Source: Gibbula magus (Eukaryota; Mollusca; Gastropoda; Trochida; Trochidae). From it: a stretch of DNA of 64,000 bases. A program made the translations under genes and the position numbers. Position 1 is the first letter of the stretch; every line of letters starts with the position of its first letter. Location of the stretch: positions 53,037,201 to 53,101,200 of the forward strand of contig OW388293.1 of the NCBI GenBank assembly GCA_936450465.1. The letters run 5' to 3'. Below, in pieces: positions 45,638-56,309 of this stretch. Under the pieces are notes generated by a model. It searched no databases and was not told the origin of the DNA. It saw nothing but the letters and a program-made list of their open reading frames with translations.

Positions 45638-46461
45638 TAGGTATTGACCGAATTCACAAGTCTATAATTGTATATTATTATTATTCGTAAGCAGCATTGA
45701 ATCCGAGCGGTGAGTAAGTATGTCTCACCCGGCGACCGGTAAAGAACAATGAAATGTTTAGTATAAGGTAAGTAATGATGTCGTTTGTTTAAAGTTTATG
45801 TGAAAGTTAACTAAAAATTAACTATAACTTCGAAGGGTTAAATCAAATAGTTTAATTGTTGTCCTTTACCTCCTAATATATGTTCAATCTCATGTCAACG
45901 AAAGCTTAAGATGAGGTAAGTAGTAGACGAGTGACCTAAGACGTCAATGATTCTTAGTTAAGTTGAGTTTATTTGACGTTTTACATTGCAAGAGTATTTC
46001 GTGTATTCCACTTTTGCAGGTCGAGTGTCTTCACTGTTATCTGAATGGATTCACTATAAAAACATGCAGGTTAAGGCTGGAGTAAGCGAACTGCTTTACG
46101 GAATTTCAACAAACAAAGACTTATCCAAATTCGCCATTCCTGATTATGAAGTGCAGACAAGTTAACACAACTGAGTGATGTTGACAGTTGTTTGAATTCA
46201 AAGAATATTTCTTTCTCAGTAACAGATGGTAAGCGTTTTCATCATGGCTTCTAGTTTTTACTCCTAGTGTTGTCAATCATAGAAACTACGACATCATAAG
46301 AAGAGTGCGTTGGTGGTCTAAACATTGCAAGGAAAATGTTAAATTTCAAATGAAAAATGCGTTAAGGTGAATACATCAGGACTGGTATTTATTTTGCACA
46401 TCAGGTTAAGTTTTCGGATTTACAGACTCGTTTAATTTGACAGTTTATAATTTATATAATT

Positions 46462-46740
46462 GCATACTTATATTGCGCCTTTTTCAAAGCGCTACAATTA
46501 TTACCCTGAAGGAATTGTATTTTCAGAGCTGCTACTCAGCGCTTCATCAGTACCTCCCGTATTCAGGTACCCATTTGTACAGCTGGGTAGACTGAGTGCA
46601 ATGTGGAGTAAGTGCCTTGCCCAAGGACACAACAGAGTATTCGACCCAAGTCACAAATCTTTGGTGTCTCCACCGGGATTCGAACCCGGGTCGTCGGCGT
46701 GAGAGGCCAGCGTACTAACCACTACACCATCGTGCTCGTG
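46462..46740 (-). mobile_element. tRNA-derived SINE (copy B)
   Basis: On the minus strand the head at about 46666-46740 reads 'gatggtgtagtggttagta', then 'ggcctctcacgccg', with a B box in 'gggttcgaatcccggtgg'. The body passes through 'tgggcaaggcacttactcca' and 'cccagctgtacaaatgggta' and ends 'gggtaataattgtagcgctt' then 'ggcgcaatataagtatgc'. The tail is shared with the 5S-headed SINE at 55621. The anticodon arm keeps CTC, suggesting a tRNA-Glu ancestor. Confidence 0.87.
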
Positions 46741-46795
46741 TTTAATTTCATCATGGTAATACTAACCTAATAATCTTTGACATTTCTTATTGCAG

Positions 46796-46887
46796 GTGAT
46801 TGTGTAAGAGGAAAGTCATCCATCACTTCAAGTACATGGGGACATCAAGCCTGGCACTCAAACACTTCAGAGAACCTTCTCCTTCAG
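46796..46887 (+). other. Exon-like block in copy A
   Basis: A 92-bp stretch is preceded by 'cttattgcag' and followed by 'gtgtgagt', good acceptor and donor signals. One frame is open across it (DCVRGKSSITSSTWGHQAWH..., ending LLLQ). The start 'RGKSSITSST' recalls the beginning of F5/8-type (discoidin/fucolectin) domains, but the usual downstream 'DGN' is missing, so the resemblance is weak. The same block with the same splice signals is at 50621-50712. A decayed version with a stop codon is at about 58023. Confidence 0.35.
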
Positions 46888-47580
46888 GTGTGAGTGATCT
46901 TCATACTTCCTCTTTTGTTGAACTCGAGCACACAGAACTCAAGGTAATGACACACACAAAAAATCTGAATCTACAGAAATGTGGTCTAGATTAGTGGTTA
47001 GCATGTCCAAACAACAAAATCTGTGCTTTACAAATGCCATATTAAGAAAATGAAACTACATGTTAAACCATTAGATGCATCCTTGTCTTCTCTCCACGTA
47101 TTTTAGAAAATCTATATTATGCAATATCTATGCTATATACAAATCTGTAGTTATGAAAGGTAAAATGTACAATGATATGTACGTTGACAAAAATGTGTTT
47201 ATTCCACATTCGATTCTATTATATACCTAAATGTTATATATTTGCATATGTCTACCTTTGCTATCTGGGCCGATGGCCCTCATGCGAATAAAAAGACTTG
47301 ATTTGCCAGGCTGGATCTGTCTATCTGCAATGGTACAAATTATAATATTTCTCTGTATTTTTTTAGGCACATGTTGCCAACACTGAATGTCTCATCACGT
47401 TTACCGCTCAATAATCACGGCTTCTTTAACTTTACAGTTAAATCCCTTTCTTCAAAATATAAAAAAAAAAAGATATTATACCAAATCTCCATCATCAAAA
47501 TAACCCAAACATGGTAATGTGGTGCAAACACGTCTAATTTTTGTAGAGTTCATCCTGTCTGTCCGTTTGTCTGTTCGGCC

Positions 47581-47859
47581 TCAAGGGCAAACTTGAGCAA
47601 GAGTCAGAAATCCTAGGTACATGTACTCTGGTGATGTGCTAATGACATCGTCTACGATCACTAGTCTCCACCACTCAAGCCAGTCTCTATCACTGACTGA
47701 ATAAAACCTTACTGCATTTCCACAACTTTCCTGCTCTAGGGTAGTGTCACACTTCATAGTTCCCCCTTGTATTCTATAACATATATTGAGGGTTGTGCAG
47801 CAAGGCCTAAAGTAGATGAAGACAAGCATTGCGGTTGAAAGCTGAATCGAGGTATACAC
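47581..47859 (-). other. Conserved reading frame of unknown function, copy A
   Basis: A minus-strand frame encodes 'CCTTLNICYRIQGGTMKCDT', then 'TLEQESCGNAVRFYSVSDRD', then 'WLEWWRLVIVDDVISTSPEY', and ends 'LTLAQVCP'. The same frame is preserved in copy B (51247 onward) with very few changes. 'ctactttag' before 'gccttgctgcac' could be a splice acceptor. No family was recognised. Confidence 0.4.
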
Positions 47860-50019
47860 ACAGAATACATTGATAATTGTTAACTTGGTCTACACACTTA
47901 GTGCTCTTTGAATAATTTCTATTGACAAAAACAGCAAAATCTAGTTATAGAAAGTTCACTCATTCATGTGTATTCACGCTGTTAGCAATGCGACTCATGG
48001 ACGGAAAGTCGTGTATTAATGATAGTATTGTAAGCATGCAAGGACGTTTGTTTCTTTTGATAACTCAATTGTAAAAACTTTTTAATTCCAATAATAGGCA
48101 ATTTAATTTGTTTTATCCCCCTTTCATTCCGAAGTGCAAATAAATGTTCTTTCCATGGATCGGTGCATCAAACAATATCACTGTATTAGAAATACATGCC
48201 ATTTAGAATATACAAATTGTTAATTATCTGCAGGCAATCCCAATGAGCATAAATGTTAATAACATAGATCAGTTCATCAAACATGAAGCCCGTCACCCAT
48301 CAATTCGCGCTGATTCATTCTAATCTTCACTGATAGCGGTCAACCAAGGTATGCACAGTGCCACCATCATACAAATTGCAAATGATATCCAAGCCATCCC
48401 AATGAGCAATTAACTGTTACTTACATGTATCACTGTAGTCTGATGATAACAATGTATCTACATAGATGAAACTAAATATTGGTAACTTGGTGAATTATAT
48501 CACAGAAGGTTGAATATTGCCTTGAATTATGAATACTGTCATTGATAAATGGGTTGCGAGACAAATGATATTCTCCAGGTCTTGTTATTGAAATGGATGT
48601 GAGGTCTCAACACCTTCGTGAGACGGTACTACGTCATCGTCGTTGTTACAGTTCAGAAAATCTCGTGAAGCATCACTCTTGATTAAAGTATCAATACAAT
48701 GTAAGTTAAACTCGTTGTGAAAGTGAACCTCATACATCACTTACAATAGACTCTTAACCTCTTGTCATTTAAAGACGCAATCCTTATCTGAAAGGTTTGG
48801 ATGCTTGAAGATATCATCTCTGAAATTAAAACGAACAAACTGTTCATATCTCCATTTTCTCAAATGAAAGTGACAAAACATCATATGATTAAGTTATCTG
48901 TGTGGATTTTGCCGTTTTGTGTGGGGAAAATGTGTAACTATAGATCTGTAGCTTCTTATACACATTTTCAAAACATAGAAAAAACACCATGTAATAAAAA
49001 TGATTTTTATTGTCAAAAGAGGTTGGTATGATGGTTGAATATAGTTGTTGCATGGCTGAAGTAATAGATTTGCTTTGAAAGCGGACCATGTGTACTTTCC
49101 GACATTCCCATCTTTTGTCACTGGCAATCAACCGAATATCTTATCCATGAAAATCAAAACTTCTATTGATGAACATATATTTTACTGTGATACAATCGTT
49201 TGAATTGGTAACAAATAGTATGTTTAAGTCAAAATAAAATTGGACAAGAATGCTGGATGAAAATCAACAATCTCCATGTATTGATGGTATTCAGTTGAAT
49301 TAATGATTCTAGATAGTGTTCAGGTTCAATATCATTGCAGAAATACTTTGTACTCAAAGAAGGAGATACAATATCAATCATGAATGGTGTTTTAGGAAAA
49401 CATGCAATTGAACTATTCTAGTATTATGTTTATGTCACATTGTCTGTTTTCACTGACGTGGGTGACTGCATGCATGTAACTGTTTGTTTCATCGCCGGTA
49501 AATAGGTAAGTCAATATACTGAATGGATTATTTCCGAAACTTTGCATTCATTATGTCAATGTGTATCTTGTACTCTAACAATATAGGAATACCAGCTATC
49601 AGACAGCGATAAAGACGGTTCAGTGTCTAAGGTGAATTGTATCGATCATATAGCTTAACCTTGGGAGCAGTTAAAATGTAACTGTGCGAGCTTTTCCTCC
49701 TATTTCATGATTGCTCATTCTTCGCTCTGTTGGGATGTTTCACTTGATAACATATCAGTCGTGCAATATATGAGATATCTGAATGTTAATCTTACTTTAC
49801 TTTTGCAGTTGGCTGTCATGTTGAAAATGTGTAAAACAAGTACATTGTAGTATTAAAATACCTATTTCATTTTGAATGTATCTTGTATATATTCGATATT
49901 TCAATGAGAGAGTAGTTCATTGATCAATAGATCAGGAAACATTTGAGCAGAAAAAAAGTTATGTTATTATGTAAGCGTGTTTTTCAAGCGATCTGATTAG
50001 TCGATGGCGATCATGTGAC

Positions 50020-50345
50020 AGTCGACAACCAAAAGCCGTATTGACTTGAGTGACGTCAAACGATTGTTGCATGACGTCAAACGATTGTTGCATGACGTCA
50101 TGCTATTGAAATCATGACGTCATGTGACCGTAGCCCCAGCTGTTCAAACCAAATGGAAGTTTGACTGTATTTCATTGTTTTCTTTCGTTTCTGAATTGAC
50201 TACATAATAAAACAATTATGGACTGTTGCATTCGGTCAATTTCGTTTTTATGGACCCGAGAAAACAATATTGACCGCGGACTTCGTCCTTGATCAATATA
50301 GTTTTCTCGGGTCCATAAAAACAGGTATTGACCGAATTCACCAGT
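50020..50345. repeat. Foldback-family repeat with 21-bp CRE-like tandem and 29-bp palindrome
   Basis: TGACGTCA octamers at 50051, 50072, 50093 and 50115 are spaced 21-22 bp. Palindrome arms 50245-50273 and 50293-50321 match at 28 of 29. This is the reverse-orientation relative of 31545-31925, inserted in copy B. Confidence 0.85.
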
Positions 50346-50620
50346 CATGGCTTCTAGTTTTTACTCCTAGTGTTGTCAAGCATAGAAACTACGAAATCAT
50401 AAAGAGAGTGCGTTGGTGGTCTAAACATTGCGAGGAAAACGTTAAATTTCAAATGATAAATACGTTAAGGTGAATACATAAGAACTGGTATTTATTTTGC
50501 ACATCAGGTTACGTTTTCGGATTTACAGACTCGTCTAATTTGACAGTTCTCACAGGCAGTTCCTGTTTAATTTTATTATGGTAATATAAGTCTAATTATC
50601 TTTGACATTTCTTATTGCAG

Positions 50621-50712
50621 GTGATTGTGTAAGAGGAAAGTCATCCATCACTTGAAGTACATGGGGACATCAAGCCTGGCACTCAAACACTTCAGAGAAC
50701 CTTCTCCTTCAG
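50621..50712 (+). other. Exon-like block in copy B
   Basis: Same length and same splice-like borders as 46796-46887, with a single difference (ttgaag for ttcaag). Confidence 0.35.
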
Positions 50713-51246
50713 GTGTGAGTGATCTTCATACTTCCTCTTTTGTTGAACTCGAGCACACAGAACTCAAGGTAATGACACACACAAAAAATCTGAATCTACA
50801 GAAATGTGGTCTAGATTAGTGGTTAGCATGTCCAAACAACAAAATCTGTGCTTTACAAATGCCATATTAAGAAAATGAAACTACATGTTAAACCATTAGA
50901 TGCATCCTTGTCTTCTCTCCACGTATTTTAGAAAATCTATATTATGCAATATCTATGCTATATACAAATCTGTGGTTATGAAAGGTAAAATGTACAATGA
51001 TATGTACGTTGAAAAAATGTGTTTATTCCACATTCGATTCTATTATATACCTAAATGTTATATATTTGCATATGTCTACCTTTGTATACGGGCCGATGGC
51101 CCTCATGCGAATAAAAAGACTTGATTTGCCAGGCTGGATCTGTCTATCTGCAATGGTACAAATTATAATATTTCTCTGTATTTTTTTAGGCACATGTTGC
51201 CAACACTGAATGAGTTCATCCTGTCTGTCCGTTTGTCTGTTCGGCC

Positions 51247-51630
51247 TCAAGGGCAAACTTGAGCAAGAGTCAGAAATCCTAGGTACATGTACTCTGGTGA
51301 TGTGCTAATGACATCGTCTACGATCACTAGTCTCCGCCACTCAAGCCAGTCTCTATCACTGACTGAATAAAACCTTACTGCATTTCCACAACTTTCCTGC
51401 TCTAGGGTAGTGTCACACTTCATAGTTCCCCCTTGTATTCTATAACATACATTGAGGGTTGTGCAGCAAGGTCTAAAGTAGATGAAGACTAGCGTGAATA
51501 AAGCATTATGGGCGAAAGCTGAATCAAAGTATACACAAAGAATACATTGATAATTGTTAACTTGGTTTGCACACTTAGTGCTCTGTGAATAATTTCTATT
51601 GACAAAAACAGCAAAATCAAGTTCACTCAT
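51247..51630 (-). other. Conserved reading frame of unknown function, copy B
   Basis: This 127-codon minus frame shares its last ~70 residues almost exactly with 47581-47859 (one visible change is WEWW to WEWR). Its N-terminal part differs from copy A because of indels. The preserved frame despite older flanking indels could mean selection or simply recent duplication. Confidence 0.4.
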
Positions 51631-52324
51631 TCATGTGTATTCACGCTGTTAGCAATGCGACTCATGGACGGAAAGTCGTGTATTAATGATAGTATTGTAA
51701 GCATGCAAGGACGTTTGTTTCTTTTGATAACTCAATTGTAAAAACTTTTTAATTCCAATAATAGGCAATTTAATTTGTTTTATCCCCCTTTCATTCCGAA
51801 GTGCAAATAAATGTTCTTTCCATGGATCGGTGCATCAAACAATATCACTGTATTAGAAATACATGCCATTTAGAATATACAAATTGTTAATTATCTGCAG
51901 GCAATCCCAATGAGCATAAATGTTAATAACATAGATCAGTTCATCAAACATGAAGCCCGTCACCCATCAATTCGCGCTGATTCATTCTAATCTTCACTGA
52001 TAGCGGTCAACCAAGGTATGCACAGTACCACCATTATACAATTTGCAAATGATATCCAAGCCATCCCAATGAGCAATTACTGTTACTTACATGTATCACT
52101 GTAGACAAGTGAGAAGTTGCATACACGTAAACTGACAAGTAATTCATTTACTTTAGTTACCTCAGACTCCCAGTGGGTTGTTGATTCTTGTTAGGGTCGC
52201 TTTATCTGCAGTAATGTATCACTAACAGCTCCATACAGTCACAGAGGGAGTATTGATGAAATGCCGAGGTATTAACAGCATGTTGTGTTTCTGCTAAGTA
52301 CAAGAAGACATAGAGACTATTTCA

Positions 52325-52450
52325 TTGTTTTTGCCGAATATCATTTCTATCTCATCGAGTGGAGTGAGAAAGTGATAGTTTCACGAGTGGCGCAGTGTAG
52401 GGTATCATCCGATACACTCTGAAAAGTATTGGTATATCTCTCACTTACAC
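52325..52450. repeat. Foldback-family fragment
   Basis: It contains 'tctcatcgagtggagtgaga', 'cacgagtggcgcag' and 'atatctctcact', similar to the element at 29955. The arms are imperfect. Confidence 0.55.
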
Positions 52451-53020
52451 TACTGAACAATTTAGCCTCAAATTTGATCTTAAATGTTATGTTGTGCAAG
52501 TATATGTTATATATGAACATAAACAAAAGAGGGAAACTACAAGTATATTCATCTAAGATTTATTCCAAAAACATCATGTTGATTCTCATAAGAGTCTAAC
52601 TCGAATAGCACGATTCCGAAATACGATCGGTTTAGGTAACAAACACAAAGTTACATAAATCTTTTAGGCAAGCTGCATGACCAAGAAACAGAAAGCTATC
52701 AATCACCATATTTATAACTGCAGTAAACCACCGTGTAATGAAGTGAAGTAATGAATGAGTAACACCTGCGACATAACTGACTTGTTTGTTGTTTGTTGAG
52801 GTAGAGAACGATTTTTAAAGTGTTCATATTTTTGTCTTAAAACATGAGAGTAAATAACGGATATCATGTGGGGAACTGACAATAATTAGTTCGCGTATTT
52901 TCAAAATATCTCTAGTTAGGATGTTAAGTTCTTCAGACATCCCATCAATGAAAATAAGGTTATGATTGTTTTTGTTACGTTTATTACACAGTCACTAGTC
53001 GAGATTGTACGTTTTTAGCA

Positions 53021-53812
53021 AGTCTGAACATTTGAACGTGGATGAGTAGCGACACTGTTTATATTTGTTTGGCTCACGTTTATACTGACCAAATCGACCA
53101 ATGAAGACACGATAAAGTAATATTTGCTACTCACTCTGCAGAGCTTGCCCATAAGAATTGAGTGATTGGCGTTCAATATAGGATTGTATTGTAGAGAGCT
53201 GTAATCTGTCCAAAACAATATGTAAAGGAGTATGCCTCTGCAAGCCTTGTATCTTTTTCCTGAAGTATGTTTTGGGTACTTCGAGCATGTCATATTCTCT
53301 GATAGAGCGCACAGGGTAGTGTAACTCGTTCTAGTACCCGGGTAGATGAAAGTGGATTCAGTCCTCCAAATAATAAACCATGACTGTGATATATATTGAC
53401 GTTGTTATTAAGTTTTTAACAAGCTACAAAAGTGCGCCCAATTATCTTTCCATTGCTTGATAGATGTAGGCCGGCATATGCCACTGTTGATTTGTATGGT
53501 AGTTTGTTTTGACCACAGTACAGATCTTGACACAGCACATTAGACTGGTGGCGTGAGAAAACTAACAGGTTGCTTTCGCTGACATTATACACTAGTTGTC
53601 ACTTATATGCATATTCGTTTGCAATGTCCAATAACATTTGGAGAGCTGGAGGTGAGCTACTGTCAATGTTTGTTGAGTTGACCTGGATAGTGACCCCAGG
53701 GTAACAGTAAGACATATCCAGAGCGATCAAATTCACATATTAGTCCATTGATATAAACATGCAAATGTTTCAGAGTGAGAAGAAAGTGTCCCTACTTCAG
53801 CTAGTGGGATAT
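53021..53812. other. Non-coding, nothing recognised
   Basis: Short minus frames at 53015-53312 have no domain features. Confidence 0.4.
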
Positions 53813-53887
53813 CGCTAAATAGCTCAACTGGTAGAGCGCAGGACTTTCATCCAGAGGTCCCGGGTTCGATTCCCACTGGAGGTGATC
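53813..53887 (+). pseudogene. tRNA-like sequence (SINE head or tRNA pseudogene)
   Basis: It has a good D arm ('agctcaactggtagagc'), a possible short anticodon hairpin 'ggactttcatcc' and B box GGTTCGATTCC. The acceptor stem does not pair and the T stem has only three pairs, so it is not a working tRNA. A SINE origin is likely, but no second copy is visible in the window. Confidence 0.65.
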
Positions 53888-55136
53888 TCACAATCACTTC
53901 TGCTACACAGACAGAACACGACCTTGACCCACACGATGACAGATTGTGAACATCTAAGACTCACAGTCTAAGAAGGTAACATATGATTTCATGGAGAAAT
54001 ATGCATTATGCAGCATGTTTTACATGTTATACCTAACTCATTTAGTTTGAGAAACAGGCCATCGAGCCAGACACGATCAGGCGCATTAGAGTTATCTTGG
54101 AAAACAGAAACACTGTTTTGATCGTCGTTGATGTTTCCTAAAGCTTTGCTTCTTTGTATTTAATATATCTTTTGTCTTCTTTGTTTCGTGGTGTGCCTTG
54201 TGCACACTATTCACAACGACATGATCTCATATCATTATGGAGGGGTTTAAGGTTTTTCCAATATGGCTTAAGACAAGTTTTAAAGCTAGAACATGGGATA
54301 CTTACAGCTGCTGCCTTATGAAGCCTGCCTACTATAAAGTTACGTTCATGTAAACCATAAACGGCAGATGGTCAAAACTGAGTAGCGTACAGACTGTGAG
54401 TGAGTTTCAGTTGTAACCCTCCAATGAAATTTTTTCTAAAAAGAGAAAATTTCAATTTAAATCATTAAAGGGAATGGTATTTAAATCGGAAAATGTGTAA
54501 CTATATGGTCTGTGGGTCCCTATACATATTTGCAAACACAGAAAAAACACCATGTAGTTAAAAGATAATGTTCATGTCAAAAGAGGTTGCTATGCTGGTG
54601 GAAAGTAGTTGCAGGAATAGATTTGCTGTGATAGAAGACCATGTGTACTTTCCGACTTTTCTTACGTTGCTGGAAATCAGACGAATAGCATATCCGTGTA
54701 AATCTAAACTGTTGACGGCCTGAAACATAAATTGTAACAGCAATGAAAACGTTTGTACTGGAAACAATTATTATGTATAAGTAAGGACAAAATAATAAAA
54801 ATGTTGGATGAAAGTCATCCATCTCCATGTAATGATGGTATTCAGTTGAATTAATGGTTCTATATAAACACTTTGTACTCCTAGAAGGAGAAACAATATC
54901 AAGCATGAATGGTGTTTTAGATATACATACAATTGAATTATTCTAGGTTTATGTTTATATCCCAATGTCTGTTTTCACTGGGGAGGATGATAAACAGTAA
55001 CGTATATATGCATGTAACTGTTTGTTTCATCGCCGGTAAATAGGTAAGTCAATTTACTGAATGGATATTTTCCAAAAGTATGCATTCATTATGTCATTAT
55101 GTATCTTGTTTGAGAGGCATTCTAGAAGTTGGTGTG

Positions 55137-55314
55137 ATGAAGAAGACAAATATTTTATGGATGATCAACTTCTTTATTAACAATAGCGACGTTTCGGTAT
55201 AGATCCTTATACCGTTATCAAGCATATGCTTGATAACGGTATAAGGATCTATACCGAAACGTCGCTATTGTTAATAAAGAAGTTGATCATCCATAAAATA
55301 TTTGTCTTCTTCAT
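55137..55314. repeat. Perfect 178-bp palindrome, no loop
   Basis: The two 89-bp halves are exact complements meeting at 'agcatatgct' (centre between 55225 and 55226). The half contains 'caatagcgacgtttcggtat'. It is inserted between parts of copy C, so it behaves like a foldback mobile element. An inverted-repeat assembly artefact is the alternative. Confidence 0.93.
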
Positions 55315-55620
55315 TATGTATCTTGTCTAATAACAACAAAGCAATACCAGCAGTCAGACAGTGATATAGACGGTTCAGTGTCCAAGGTGAATTGTATAGA
55401 TCATACTTAAAGCTTAACCTTGGGAGCAGTTAGAATGTAACTGCGCAAGCTTTTCCTCCTATTTCATGATTTCTCATTCATCACTCGTTGAGCTGGATAA
55501 CATATCAGTCATGCCATATTGACGCATCTAAATGTAAAACTTACTTCAGATTTGCAGTTGGTTGGCGTGTTGTATAATGTTTTACACGAGTACATTGGAG
55601 TATTAAAATACTTATTTATC

Positions 55621-56050
55621 AATTGTGGTGGCACGTGGTCCTGTGCATAGTTCAGTCGACCGCTATCAGTTAAGTTCAGCAACAACGGGCGTGGCTCGCT
55701 GGATGGTTGGGTTACCCACCTCATTGCTGAATGAAAACTGAGATTCTGGTGATTCCCTGCCCCACACTGAGACATGAGTTGAGAGGCTCGTGGTGTCACC
55801 TTGGGCAAGGGACTTTATTCGAAATGTGCCTCTGTTCACACAGCAGTACAATTGAGTACCTGGTTTGGAAGTGCAGGCAATGTGACAGATAACCTTCGAT
55901 CGCCTTAATTGGCAGACCAGGTTGCATATGAGTTGAGAATGAAAAAGGAACGATGTTGGTCCTTATATCAGGGTAATAATGTGTGTAGCGCTTTGAGCAT
56001 GGCCCTTTGTGTTGTGGAGTTCAGCGCGATATAAGTATACTCATTATTTG
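55621..56050 (+). mobile_element. 5S-rRNA-derived SINE
   Basis: The head (about 55621-55725) contains 'ttaagttcagcaac', then 'aacgggcgtggctcgctgga', then 'tggttgggttacccacc'. In order this matches the internal promoter half of 5S rRNA (A/C-box region), as in 5S-headed (SINE3-type) SINEs. The body follows with 'gtgtcaccttgggcaaggga'. The tail 'gggtaataatgtgtgtagcg' then 'gcgcgatataagtatac' matches the tail of SINE copy B. It is inserted in copy C. Confidence 0.75.
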
Positions 56051-56157
56051 ATCAGGGACATTTGGGCAGAAATAAGTTATTTGAATCTGAGTCTATTATA
56101 AGTATGTTTAACCTGTGACCGGCAATATACAACAAAACGTTTAGTAATAAGATAAAT

Positions 56158-56309
56158 AGAGATTATTAACCAAGTGTTTCCGTATCATTAATATCATATT
56201 TTTGGAATAAAAATTGTATTATGCGAGCCTTTGGCGAGCCTAATACATTATTTTTTATTCCAAATATATGATATTAATGATACGGAAACACACGAGGTTA
56301 ATAATCTCT
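56158..56309. repeat. Foldback element with about 40-bp arms
   Basis: The outer arms AGAGATTATTAACC and GGTTAATAATCTCT are exact complements. Inside them 'gtgtttccgtatcattaata' pairs with its complement on the right. The loop contains 'gcgagcctttggcgagcc'. Confidence 0.88.

Larger units (their letters stand above)
45205..48440. repeat. Large direct repeat, copy A
   Basis: It is collinear with copy B (48441 onward) and copy C (about 54440-60440), with indels. Landmarks are 'gatgaaactaaat', 'gagacggtactacgtcatcg', 'gtttttactcctagtgttg' and 'gtgattgtgtaagaggaaag'. A further landmark, 'gggccgatggccct', is seen here as 'gccgatggccct'. It carries a foldback insertion near 45561 and SINE copy B at 46462-46740. 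Confidence 0.88.
48441..53020. repeat. Large direct repeat, copy B
   Basis: It matches copy A from 48441 to about 52104, and matches copy C over its full length including 52104-53020. It has a segment at about 48800-49870 that copy A lacks. A foldback insertion occupies about 49980-50345. It continues through 'gtcacagagggagtattg' and 'acagaaagctatcaatcacc', shared with copy C near 59140 and 60127. Confidence 0.85.

Noticed and set aside
46800..46994. 64-codon frame starting MCKRKVIHH as a gene
   Set aside because: An in-frame TGA lies just upstream at the putative exon start and the frame is not kept in copy C. The alternative exon frame is reported instead with low confidence.
53813..53887. 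Functional tRNA gene
   Set aside because: The acceptor stem does not pair and the T stem has only three pairs.
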